A stretch of DNA of 12,558 nucleotides from Candidatus Caccousia avistercoris. GTDB lineage: Bacteria > Bacillota > Clostridia > Oscillospirales > Acutalibacteraceae. Positions within the stretch are counted from its first letter, which is position 1, and each line of letters starts with the position of its first letter. The notes under the pieces are model-generated. The model worked only from the letters and a program-made list of their open reading frames with translations. It was not told where the DNA came from and searched no databases. Shown here piece by piece: positions 6,000-12,558 of this stretch. Location: assembly GCA_018715025.1 (NCBI GenBank), contig DVMK01000052.1:1-12558 (forward strand), in the 5' to 3' direction. The translations under genes were made by a program, and so were the position numbers.

Positions 6000-6028
6000 T
6001 TTACAGCGGGAAGGAGAATCGATATACT
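6000..6028 (+). promoter_or_regulatory. Sigma-A promoter of the XRE/ABC operon
   Basis: The -35 box TTTACA (6000-6005) and -10 box TATACT (6023-6028) are separated by exactly 17 nt. The start of transcription would be near 6035, giving a short 20-nt leader that contains the GGGGAG ribosome binding site (6043-6048). This supports the TTG start at 6055 over longer versions of the gene. Confidence 0.75.
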
Positions 6029-6054
6029 GGAGGAGAAAGAAAGGGGAGAGGGCT

Positions 6055-7143
6055 TTGGAGGCCAGACTTTCACAAACCATACGCGCCCTGCGGCGGGAAC
6101 GCCGGCTGACCCAGGAACAGCTGGCAGAGGCCATGGGTGTTACCGTAGGCGCCGTTTCCAAATGGGAATCCGGCGCATGTACGCCGGAGATTTCTCTTCT
6201 GATGGAACTGGCGGATTTCTTTGAAACCTCTGTGGACGCCCTGCTGGGCTTTCAGCAGCAGAGCGGCGGCCTGAAGGGCAGCATAGAGCGGCTTCACCGC
6301 CTGCGGGACGCCAGGGACTACAATGCGGCCAGGCATGAGGCGGAAAAAACGCTGCAAAAATACCCCAACAGCTTTGAGGCGGTTTACGAGTGCGCCTTTT
6401 TCTTCCATGTCATGGGCATGGAGCAGCAGGACAAGGCGGCCCTGCGCCGCTGCCAGCAGCTGTACCGAAGGGCTCTGGAGCTGTTCCCGCAGAACCAGAA
6501 GGCGGGCGTGAGCCGGGATTCCCTGTACAGCGCCATCGCCTCCGCCTTCCTTTCCCTGGGGGAGGAGGAGCAGGGGCTGGAGCTGCTGCGGCAGAACAAT
6601 GTGGAGGGCAGGAACGACGGGCTGATCGGCAGCACGCTGGCTTGCCACCTGCGGCGTTACGACGAGGCCCTTCCCAGCCTGAGCAACGCCATGCTCCGCA
6701 TGCTGGCAGGCCTTATTCAGGTAAGCTTTGGGTACGCCAACGCCTTTCTGGGGAAGGGCGAGCCGGGGCAGGCTCTGGCGCTGACAACGCTTGTCATGGA
6801 TTTTCTGCAGGGCTTCCAAAAGCCCGGGCGCATTTCTCTTCTGGATAAAATGAGCGCCGCCCTGTGGGGGGCCTGCGCCCTGTGCTGCGAGAAGCTGGGG
6901 CGGCGGGAGAGCATGCGGGAATACCTGCGCCGCGCCGCCGCGCAGGCCAGAAGGTTCGACGCCGCCCCCAACAGCAGCGTGTCAGAGCTGCGGTTCATTT
7001 TTGTGGAGGGAGAGGCCACCGGCTTTGACGATTTCGGCCGCACCGCCTGGGAAGGGGTAGACCGGCTGGTGCGGGAAAACGCGGAGGAATACCCGGCCGC
7101 CGCGGCATATTGGGAGGAAATGAAGCATGAAGAAGAGGGATGA
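6055..7143 (+). CDS. XRE-family transcriptional regulator with TPR-like C-terminal domain
   Basis: The protein has 362 residues from a TTG start at 6055, 6 nt after GGGGAG; upstream in-frame codons overlap the terminator, operator and promoter, so longer versions are unlikely. Residues 1-64 are an HTH_3 domain: LSQTIRALRRERRLTQEQLAEAMG followed by VTVGAVSKWESGACTPEISLL, where TVGAVSKWESG is the recognition helix region. Residues from about 70 to 360 are almost entirely helical and amphipathic, with TPR-like pairs around Y-x2-A and A-x2-Y patterns (for example DYNAARHEAEKTLQKYPNSFEAVYECAF, read in two parts). The tail has a DFGRTAWEGVDRLV segment seen in similar clostridial regulators. It overlaps the ABC gene by 17 nt and probably controls it from the palindrome upstream. 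The helical domain could sense a small molecule or peptide, but no ligand can be read from sequence. Confidence 0.85.
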   Translation: MEARLSQTIRALRRERRLTQEQLAEAMGVTVGAVSKWESGACTPEISLLMELADFFETSVDALLGFQQQSGGLKGSIERLHRLRDARDYNAARHEAEKTLQKYPNSFEAVYECAFFFHVMGMEQQDKAALRRCQQLYRRALELFPQNQKAGVSRDSLYSAIASAFLSLGEEEQGLELLRQNNVEGRNDGLIGSTLACHLRRYDEALPSLSNAMLRMLAGLIQVSFGYANAFLGKGEPGQALALTTLVMDFLQGFQKPGRISLLDKMSAALWGACALCCEKLGRRESMREYLRRAAAQARRFDAAPNSSVSELRFIFVEGEATGFDDFGRTAWEGVDRLVRENAEEYPAAAAYWEEMKHEEEG

Positions 7144-8857
7144 CAGCCGGGCGGCCTGCCGCCCGTTTCTCAAACAGTTTTACCGGAATAACCGGGTGAA
7201 TTTTGCCGTTTCCCTGCTGGCGGCCATGGCAATGGCGGGGATAAACCTGTACCTTTCCCAGCTGCTGCAGCAGCTGCTTGACCTGGCGGCGGGCGCGCCC
7301 GGCACGCCGGGCCTGGCCCAGCTGGGGGTGGGGGTGCTGGCGGTCCTTCTGGCGGTGGCGGCCGCCGGCGGGCTTCAGTGCCTGTTTCGTTCCCGATTCC
7401 TGGCCAGGGCCATGGGCCAGTACAAGGACTATGCCTATGGGGAGCTGATGAAAAAGAGCATTTCCGCCTTTTATGGGGAAAACACCTCCACCTATATTTC
7501 CGCCCTCACCAACGACGCCAACAGCATCGAAACCAACTACCTGGCGAATATCTTCACCCTGGTAGAGCAGGTGATTCTCTTTTTTGGGGCCTTCGCCCTC
7601 ATGCTCTGGTACAGCCCGGTGCTGACCCTGGGGGCTTTTGCCATGTCATTCCTGCCGGTGCTGGCCTCGCTGGCGGCGGGCAAGCGGCTGGCCGTGGCGG
7701 AGGAGAAGATCTCCCGCCGGAACGACAGCTTTGTTTCGACCCTGAAGGACAGCCTCAGCGGGTTTTCTGTGGTGAAGAGCTTCCAGGCAGAGCGGGAGCT
7801 GTTCCGCCTGTTTTCCAAAGAAAACGGCCAGGTGCAGGAGGCCAAGCGCCAGCGTATGCGGCTTGACGTCATCATCAGCACCATCGGCTCGGTGGCGGGG
7901 GCGGGGGCCCAGCTGGGGGTGTTCCTGCTGGGCGCGTACCTGGCCCTTTCCGGGCAGGGGGTTACCCCCGGCGTGGTGATCGTGTTCGTTCAGCTGATGA
8001 ATTTCGTGATTCAGCCCATTGCCAGCCTGCCCGGCCTGCTGGCCAACCGGAAGGCCGCCAGGGCCCTTGTTGCCAAGCTGGCTGGGGCGCTGACCTCTCA
8101 CGTGCGGCAGGAGGGGCGGGCCATCCCCAAGCGCCTGGAGCAGGGGATTGAGCTGCGGAACCTTTCCTTCGCCTATGAGGAGGGCGGCCGGCCGGTGCTG
8201 CAGCATGTTTCCGCCCGGCTGCAGGCAGGGAAAAGTTACGCCCTGGTGGGGGCCTCCGGTTCTGGAAAATCCACCCTGCTGAACCTGCTGATGGCGGGGC
8301 ACAGCGGCTACGAGGGGCAAATCCTCTACGACGGCGCCGAGCTGCGGGACGTGAGCACAGAGTCCCTGTACGAGCTGGTGTCCCTCATTCAGCAGAACGT
8401 GTTTGTGTTCAACAGCACCATTCGGGACAACATTACCATGTTCCGGGAATTCCCCTCCTCCCAGGTAGACCGGGCCGCCGCCCTTTCCGGCCTGCAGGAG
8501 CTCATCCAGGCCAAGGGGGAAGGCTACCTGTGCGGCGAAGGCGGCTCCGGCCTTTCGGGCGGCGAGCGGCAGCGCATTTCCATCGCCCGCAGCCTGCTTC
8601 GCCGCAGCCCGGTGCTTCTGGTGGACGAGGCCACCGCCGCTCTGGACAAAGAAACGGCCTTCCGGGTTTCCAGCTCTATTTTGGATTTGGAGGGGCTGAC
8701 CCGCATTGTGGTGACCCATTCACTGGAGGAAGCCCTCCTGCGCCGGTACGACGGCATTCTGGTGCTGAAGAACGGCGTTCTGGAGGAGTGCGGCCGCTTT
8801 GAAGAGCTGATGGAGCGGAAGGGATATTTCTATTCGCTGTATACGGTGTCGCAGTAA
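7127..8857 (+). CDS. ABC exporter half-transporter (fused permease and ATPase)
   Basis: The 576-residue protein starts at ATG 7127, 9 nt after GGAGG (7113-7117), inside the end of the regulator gene. Residues 1-310 are a membrane domain of the ABC type-1 exporter fold with hydrophobic spans near 26-48, 63-86, 140-162, 163-184, 247-274 and 280-302. The ATPase domain carries an A-loop Tyr (Y350), Walker A GASGSGKST (375-383), Q-loop Q422/Q423, signature LSGGE (476-480), Walker B VLLVDE (496-501) and switch His H531. All key residues are present, so it should be active. It would work as a homodimer in the cytoplasmic membrane, since no partner gene is adjacent. Related half-transporters export drugs, lipids or peptides; the substrate is unknown. 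There is no peptidase C39 domain at the N-terminus, so it is not a typical bacteriocin-processing exporter. Confidence 0.93.
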   Translation: MKKRDDSRAACRPFLKQFYRNNRVNFAVSLLAAMAMAGINLYLSQLLQQLLDLAAGAPGTPGLAQLGVGVLAVLLAVAAAGGLQCLFRSRFLARAMGQYKDYAYGELMKKSISAFYGENTSTYISALTNDANSIETNYLANIFTLVEQVILFFGAFALMLWYSPVLTLGAFAMSFLPVLASLAAGKRLAVAEEKISRRNDSFVSTLKDSLSGFSVVKSFQAERELFRLFSKENGQVQEAKRQRMRLDVIISTIGSVAGAGAQLGVFLLGAYLALSGQGVTPGVVIVFVQLMNFVIQPIASLPGLLANRKAARALVAKLAGALTSHVRQEGRAIPKRLEQGIELRNLSFAYEEGGRPVLQHVSARLQAGKSYALVGASGSGKSTLLNLLMAGHSGYEGQILYDGAELRDVSTESLYELVSLIQQNVFVFNSTIRDNITMFREFPSSQVDRAAALSGLQELIQAKGEGYLCGEGGSGLSGGERQRISIARSLLRRSPVLLVDEATAALDKETAFRVSSSILDLEGLTRIVVTHSLEEALLRRYDGILVLKNGVLEECGRFEELMERKGYFYSLYTVSQ

Positions 8858-8888
8858 AAATTTCAGGACTTTCTCCTTAAATTCCCCT

Positions 8889-8917
8889 CTACCATTCTTC
8901 CAATTCTTCTGTATAAT
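8889..8917 (+). promoter_or_regulatory. Promoter of the beta-mannosidase gene
   Basis: A consensus -10 box TATAAT (8912-8917) lies 82 nt before the start codon. A weak -35, CTACCA (8889-8894), is 17 nt upstream and matches only three of six consensus positions, so an activator may be needed. I see no clear terminator between the ABC gene (stop 8857) and this promoter, so some readthrough is possible. Confidence 0.55.
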
Positions 8918-8940
8918 GAGAGAAAAGGGCTTCGGAGGGG

Positions 8941-8952
8941 CTGCTTCGGCAG
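8941..8952 (+). other. cUUCGg tetraloop hairpin in the mannosidase leader
   Basis: CTGC (8941-8944) and GCAG (8949-8952) enclose TTCG, giving the very stable C(UUCG)G tetraloop in the RNA. Two more CTTCGG motifs lie at 8930-8935 and 8955-8960, so the leader holds three copies within about 30 nt. No T-run follows. Role unknown. Confidence 0.4.
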
Positions 8953-8998
8953 AGCTTCGGGGCCGGAATGGGGAAATGGAAAAAAAGGAGAGAAACGG

Positions 8999-11416
8999 AT
9001 GGAAAAACAGCTGTTGCAAACTGGCTGGCGGCTTCTGTGGAAGGGGAGGGAGCTGGAAACGCAGGTTCCCTGCTCGGTGTACAGCGATCTGCTGGCTTAT
9101 GGAGAGATGGAGGATCCCTTTTACCGGGACAACGAGGGCAAGGCGCTTGCCCTGGCCGAGGAGGATTACACCTACCGGCTGACCTTCGACGCGGAGGAAG
9201 CGGTGCTTCGCTGCGGCAGGCAGTGGCTTCGCATGGAAGGGGTGGACACCCTGGCAGACATTGTGCTGAACGGCGAAGTCCTGGGCAGCACCTTTAATAT
9301 GCACCGGGAGTGGGAATTCCCGGTGGAGGGCATTTTGCGGGAAAAGGGGAACCAGCTGGAGGTGCGTCTGCACTCCCCGGTGAAATTCCTGCGGGAGCAG
9401 GTGGCCCTGCATGGCTCCATCCCCTGCAATGCCGACACGCTGGACGGCTTCCCCTACCTGAGAAAGTCCAGCTGCATGATGGGCTGGGACTGGGGCCCCC
9501 GCCTGCCTGACCTGGGCATCTTCCGCCCGGTGTCCCTGGTGGGCATGGAGAAGGTCCGCTTCACCGATGTGCGGGTGCGCCAGCGCCACCAGGGGGGCAG
9601 GGTCTGGCTTTTGGTGGGCTTTTCCACAGAGGGCGTGTGGGACGCCTGCCGGGTGCGGGTCACCTCCCCCACCGGGGAAGAATTCCAGTTTGAAGGCCCC
9701 CTGGGAGAGCTGGAGATCCCCCGCCCCATGCTGTGGTGGCCCAGAGGCTACGGGGAGCAGCCCCTGTACACCGTGCGGGTGGAGGTTTCTGCCGGCGGCG
9801 TCTGCCAGGATGTGTGGGAGCGGCGCATCGGCCTGCGCACCATGCGCATGCGCCGTGAGAAAGACCAGTGGGGCGAAAGCTTTGCCCATGAGGTGAACGG
9901 CGTGGCGGTGTTCGCCATGGGGGCCGACTACATTCCCGAGGACTGCCTGCTGCCCCGGGTCACCCCTCAGACCACCCGGCGGCTGCTGGAGCAGTGCGCC
10001 CTGGCCAACTACAACGCCGTGCGGGTGTGGGGCGGGGCCTATTATCCGGACGACTGGTTCTACGACATCTGCGACGAGTTGGGCCTGCTGGTGTGGCAGG
10101 ATTTGATGTTCGCCTGCTCCACCTACCTGCTCACGGAGGAGTTTGAGGAAAATATTGCGGAGGAGATTGCCCAGAACGTGCGGCGCATCCGCCACCATGC
10201 CTGCCTGGGCCTGTGGTGCGGCAACAACGAGATGGAGGGCTTCCTTTATGAGGGATTCGGCGAGACGCCGCGCCTTCGCGGGGATTATACCAGAATGTAC
10301 AGTTATATTATCCCCAAAATCATCCAGCGGGAGGATCCGGACGCCTTCTACTGGCCCTCCAGCCCCTCCTCCGGCGGCGATTTCGACGATCCCCAGGACG
10401 AAAACAGGGGAGACGCCCACTACTGGGCGGTGTGGCACGGGTACCTGCCCTTCCCCGACTACCGGAAGCACTCCTTCCGCTACGCCTCTGAGTTTGGGTT
10501 CGAGTCCCTTCCCTCTGAGCGGCTCATCGAGAGCTTTACCCTCCCGGAGGATCGGAACCTGTTTTCGTATGTGATGGAAAAGCACCAGCGCAGCCGGAAC
10601 GGCTACGCCAAAATGATGGTGTACATGTCCCAGTATTTCAAATATCCCACCAGCTTTTCCGCGCTGGTTTACGCCTCTCAGCTGATGCAGGCCCAGGCCA
10701 TGCGCTATGGGGTGGAGCACTGGCGCAGGAACCGGGGCCGGTGCATGGGGGCGATTGTGTGGCAGCTGAACGACTGCTGGCCGGTGGCCTCCTGGTCCTC
10801 CATCGACTATTCCGGCCGATGGAAGGCGCTGCACTATTTTGAGAAGCGGTTTTTCGCCCCGGTGCTTCTCTCCTGCTGCGAGGAGGGCCTCCTTTCCCAG
10901 GACCCCTTTGTGAACGCCCGCCCCTATGAGGTGGAAAAGAGCATCCGGCTGAACGTGGCCAACGAAACCAGGCAGGAGCGGCAGCTTACCGTGTGCTGGA
11001 GCCTGCGGGACGCTTCCTCCCGGGTGATTGGGGAAGAGCACCGGCAGCAGGTGACGGTGCCCGCCCTCTCTGCCCTGTGGCTGGAGAAGGTGGAACTGCC
11101 CCAGGCGGATCTGTTCGCCCATCATGTGTATTACAGCTGCTGTGAGGGGGAGCGCCTCCTCTCAGAGGGAACGGTTCTCTTCTCCATGCCGAAATTTTAC
11201 CAGTACCAGGATCCCCGCCTGACGGTGCGGGCCGAGGGGGACGAGTTGGTGGTTTCCGCCGCCGCCTACGCCGCTTCGGTGGAGGTTCAGAACGAAAACC
11301 AGGATCTGCTGCTGTCTGACAACTATTTCGACATGGAAGCGGGGGAAAAGCGGGTGAAGATCCTCTCCGGCTCCCCGGAGGGCCTGCGCATCCGCAGCGT
11401 GTACGACATCCGGTAA
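8999..11416 (+). CDS. Beta-mannosidase, glycoside hydrolase family 2
   Basis: The 805-residue protein starts at ATG 8999, 8 nt after AAGGAG (8985-8990). It has the GH2 layout: an N-terminal jelly-roll domain (about 1-180, with SSCMMGWDWGPRLPDLGIFRPV at 157-178), an immunoglobulin-like domain (about 185-282), and a TIM-barrel catalytic domain (about 283-620). C-terminal beta domains follow. The acid/base is E411 in CGNNEMEG and the nucleophile is E498 in YASEFGFES. VRVWGGAYYPDDWFYDICDELGLLVWQD, spanning about 341-368, is characteristic of beta-mannosidases rather than beta-galactosidases or glucuronidases. It removes terminal beta-linked mannose from oligosaccharides, such as those of mannans or N-glycan cores. 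No signal peptide is visible, so it should act in the cytosol on imported substrates. No mannoside transporter lies next to it; the gene stands alone between its own promoter and a strong terminator. Confidence 0.94.
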   Translation: MEKQLLQTGWRLLWKGRELETQVPCSVYSDLLAYGEMEDPFYRDNEGKALALAEEDYTYRLTFDAEEAVLRCGRQWLRMEGVDTLADIVLNGEVLGSTFNMHREWEFPVEGILREKGNQLEVRLHSPVKFLREQVALHGSIPCNADTLDGFPYLRKSSCMMGWDWGPRLPDLGIFRPVSLVGMEKVRFTDVRVRQRHQGGRVWLLVGFSTEGVWDACRVRVTSPTGEEFQFEGPLGELEIPRPMLWWPRGYGEQPLYTVRVEVSAGGVCQDVWERRIGLRTMRMRREKDQWGESFAHEVNGVAVFAMGADYIPEDCLLPRVTPQTTRRLLEQCALANYNAVRVWGGAYYPDDWFYDICDELGLLVWQDLMFACSTYLLTEEFEENIAEEIAQNVRRIRHHACLGLWCGNNEMEGFLYEGFGETPRLRGDYTRMYSYIIPKIIQREDPDAFYWPSSPSSGGDFDDPQDENRGDAHYWAVWHGYLPFPDYRKHSFRYASEFGFESLPSERLIESFTLPEDRNLFSYVMEKHQRSRNGYAKMMVYMSQYFKYPTSFSALVYASQLMQAQAMRYGVEHWRRNRGRCMGAIVWQLNDCWPVASWSSIDYSGRWKALHYFEKRFFAPVLLSCCEEGLLSQDPFVNARPYEVEKSIRLNVANETRQERQLTVCWSLRDASSRVIGEEHRQQVTVPALSALWLEKVELPQADLFAHHVYYSCCEGERLLSEGTVLFSMPKFYQYQDPRLTVRAEGDELVVSAAAYAASVEVQNENQDLLLSDNYFDMEAGEKRVKILSGSPEGLRIRSVYDIR

Positions 11417-11433
11417 AAACGGAAGAAAAAACA

Positions 11434-11478
11434 GGCGGCGCGGTGGAGCCTTTTCGGTTCCGCCGCGCCGCCGTTTTT
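11434..11478. terminator. Bidirectional Rho-independent terminator between convergent genes
   Basis: A 17-bp stem (11434-11450 with 11456-11472, the first 10 bp perfect GGCGGCGCGG/CCGCGCCGCC, two G-T wobbles and no mismatch) has a 5-nt loop. TTTTT (11474-11478) follows on the plus strand, and AAAAAA (11425-11430) before it gives a T-run on the minus strand. It can therefore end both the mannosidase and the minus-strand gene that stops at 11495. Confidence 0.9.
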
Positions 11479-11494
11479 CTGTTTTCCGGGTATG

Positions 11495-12253
11495 TTACAG
11501 ATAAAATTGATTTTCCTTTCGGCCCTCGCAGGCCTTGCCCACCCGCTGTACCAGGGCGGCTACCGCCTCTTCCCGCAGGCTGCGGCAATGCCGGGGGCAG
11601 ATTTTTATGCACCGCATACATCCGATGCAGCGCTCCCTGTTTGCGGAAAGGCCGTCCCCTGCAATGGCCTGCACCGGGCAGCCTTCCGCACATGCGCCGC
11701 AGCCGGTGCAGGCTTTTTTGTCCACCAGAATTTCCATGGCGGCGGCGTGGTATTCCTTATAGGGGTGGCTGCCCGGCAGCTCCGGCCTGCTGCGGCCGCC
11801 CTGCTTCCACTTTTGGGCGGCCTCGCCGGAAAACTGCTCCAGCTCCTTTTGGTCGAGGGCGTCCGGCCGCCCCGCCCCGTACTGGGGCATAATGTTGTGC
11901 TCCCCCGCCACAGCGGCCCCGGCGATCACCCGGAACCCATTGGCCTCCACACAGTCCGCCAGCTCCAGCAGCGCGTCCTCAAAGGCGCGGTTCCCGTAGG
12001 TGACGCAGACGACGGCGGGCGTCCCCCTGCCGTGGATGCGGGCCAGGCGTTCCGCCGCCGTGGGGGGAATCCTGCCCCCGTAGCAGGGGACGGAAACGAT
12101 GCACACGCTTTCCGGCTCCGCCTGTATTTCCTCCCCTTCCTCCCTGCACAGGTCAACGGCGATGAGCTCGCCGCCGAAGGCCTGCGCGATTTTTTCCGCG
12201 GCAAACCGGCTGGTCCCAGTTGGGCTGAATGTGACGCTGTACCGTTTTTCCAT
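11495..12253 (-). CDS. EFR1-type flavodoxin/ferredoxin protein
   Basis: The protein has 252 residues from the ATG at 12253, with an AAAGGGG site (plus-strand 12263-12269) 9 nt upstream; a TTG nine codons earlier is less likely because it would sit almost at the start of the transcript. The N-terminal half is flavodoxin-like: FSPTGTSR at residues 9-16 is the FMN phosphate loop, and VPCYGGRIP (55-63) and VTYGNRAFED (84-93) match other flavin-contacting loops. The C-terminal half carries two [4Fe-4S] motifs, C182-x2-C185-x2-C188-x3-C192 and C209-x2-C212-x2-C215-x3-C219. EFR1-type proteins are cytosolic electron carriers common in anaerobes; the redox partner is unknown. Expressed alone from its own promoter, divergent from the acetyltransferase gene and convergent with the mannosidase. 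Confidence 0.9.
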   Translation of the reverse strand: MEKRYSVTFSPTGTSRFAAEKIAQAFGGELIAVDLCREEGEEIQAEPESVCIVSVPCYGGRIPPTAAERLARIHGRGTPAVVCVTYGNRAFEDALLELADCVEANGFRVIAGAAVAGEHNIMPQYGAGRPDALDQKELEQFSGEAAQKWKQGGRSRPELPGSHPYKEYHAAAMEILVDKKACTGCGACAEGCPVQAIAGDGLSANRERCIGCMRCIKICPRHCRSLREEAVAALVQRVGKACEGRKENQFYL

Positions 12254-12291
12254 ACCAGAACGCCCCTTTCGTTCCCACAAAATATGGTTTC

Positions 12292-12320
12292 ATTATAGCA
12301 TGGGCGGCCACCCGCCGCAA
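12292..12320 (-). promoter_or_regulatory. Promoter of the EFR1-type gene
   Basis: Read on the minus strand, TTGCGG (12320-12315) and TATAAT (12297-12292) are separated by exactly 17 nt. The -10 is a full consensus match. Transcription would start near 12285, giving a leader of about 30 nt that still contains the ribosome binding site. Confidence 0.7.
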
Positions 12321-12354
12321 GGCGCGCCCTGCCCGAAAGATGGGAAACTCCCTG

Positions 12355-12383
12355 TTTCTATGCCTTTGGAATTGTGGTAGAAT
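12355..12383 (+). promoter_or_regulatory. Promoter of the acetyltransferase gene
   Basis: An extended -10, TG (12375-12376) then TAGAAT (12378-12383), is preceded at 17 nt by a weak -35 TTTCTA (12355-12360). It points away from the EFR1-type promoter, so both genes share the 178-nt divergent region 12254-12431. Confidence 0.55.
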
Positions 12384-12431
12384 GAGAAGTACAGAATGAC
12401 AAAAAGTAATTTGAAAAGGAAGGATAAATTT

Positions 12432-12558
12432 ATGAAACATTGCGGAACGCAAAGGTTAGAGACAAATCGATTGGTTTTAAGAAGGTACGAGGAGGAAGAT
12501 GCTGCAGCGATGTATAGAAATTGGGCGTCCGATAAAGAGGTCACAAAATTTCTGATGT
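12432..12558 (+). CDS. GNAT family N-acetyltransferase (3' partial)
   Basis: The ATG at 12432 follows AAGGAAGG (12416-12423) by 8 nt. The frame then stays open to the end of the window, showing 42 residues. They read as the start of a RimJ/RimL-type GNAT protein: RLETNRLVLRRYEEEDAAAMY, spread over about residues 8-28, then the WASDKEVTKFL segment. The family transfers an acetyl group from acetyl-CoA to amines of proteins or small molecules; the substrate is unknown and the acetyl-CoA site lies beyond the window. By hand count the visible coding part is about 42% GC (53 of 127 bases), well below its neighbours, with A/T-ending codons, which suggests later acquisition. Confidence 0.85.
   Translation, partial: MKHCGTQRLETNRLVLRRYEEEDAAAMYRNWASDKEVTKFLM

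Noticed and set aside
7127..8857. Bacteriocin-processing ABC exporter
   Set aside because: There is no N-terminal C39 peptidase domain and no double-glycine peptide gene was seen nearby.
8858..8998. A terminator after the ABC gene
   Set aside because: The stretch has short AT-rich runs but no stem followed by a T-run that I can support.
8720..11125. A very long minus-strand open frame (about 800 codons) opposite the mannosidase
   Set aside because: It is the antisense shadow of a GC-rich gene: rich in His, Gly, Pro and Ala, no recognisable motif and no clear ribosome binding site. The plus strand encodes a full GH2 enzyme with both catalytic residues.
11492..12298. A 268-codon plus-strand frame over the EFR1-type gene
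   Set aside because: The minus strand carries two perfect [4Fe-4S] motifs, an FMN loop, a ribosome binding site and a promoter. The plus-strand frame has none of these and crosses the promoter.

Overview
The window looks like chromosomal DNA from a GC-rich, anaerobic, gut-type member of the Firmicutes (Clostridia, near the Oscillospiraceae/Ruminococcaceae). The basis is the protein families present (GlpP, the three-protein glycerol-3-phosphate oxidation module, DUF1667, an EFR1-type flavodoxin/ferredoxin protein), the strong GGAGG ribosome binding sites, and the GC-rich coding sequence broken by AT-rich promoters. This assignment is inference; no rRNA or other marker gene is present.

Layout. 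(1) Positions 1-1620 are the late end of a prophage: the C-terminus of a tail or appendage protein, a GH25 lysozyme-type endolysin and a TcdE-type holin, with overlapping or coupled reading frames. (2) Positions 1621-1871 hold an extended -10 promoter and a long GC-rich leader with repeats and hairpins. The prophage/host junction probably lies here. (3) Positions 1872-5754 are a glycerol-3-phosphate module: the RNA-binding antiterminator GlpP, then a strong promoter, a leader with an intrinsic terminator and possible alternative pairings, then three genes joined by ATGA overlaps (a GlpA-like FAD enzyme with a BFD-type [2Fe-2S] domain, an FAD/NAD(P) oxidoreductase, and the small cysteine protein DUF1667). 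GlpP probably lets RNA polymerase pass the leader terminator when glycerol-3-phosphate is present. (4) Positions 5755-6054 hold GC-rich hairpins, a terminator, an inverted-repeat operator candidate and a good sigma-A promoter. (5) Positions 6055-8857 encode an XRE regulator with a helical-repeat C-terminus and an overlapping ABC exporter. (6) Positions 8999-11416 encode an intracellular GH2 beta-mannosidase with its own promoter, ending in a long hairpin that can act as a terminator in both directions. (7) Positions 11495-12253 (minus strand) encode an EFR1-type protein with a flavodoxin-like domain and two [4Fe-4S] clusters, convergent with the mannosidase. (8) From 12432 the N-terminus of a GNAT acetyltransferase begins, with clearly lower GC than its neighbours, and runs off the window.

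The host genes fit an anaerobic fermenter that uses glycerol-3-phosphate and mannosides. I see no wholly new multi-gene system. The most interesting signals are the glp leader and its possible alternative folds, the repeat-rich leader in front of glpP at the prophage edge, and the XRE-TPR/ABC pair with a palindromic operator candidate. I found no tRNA, rRNA, CRISPR array, transposase or integrase.
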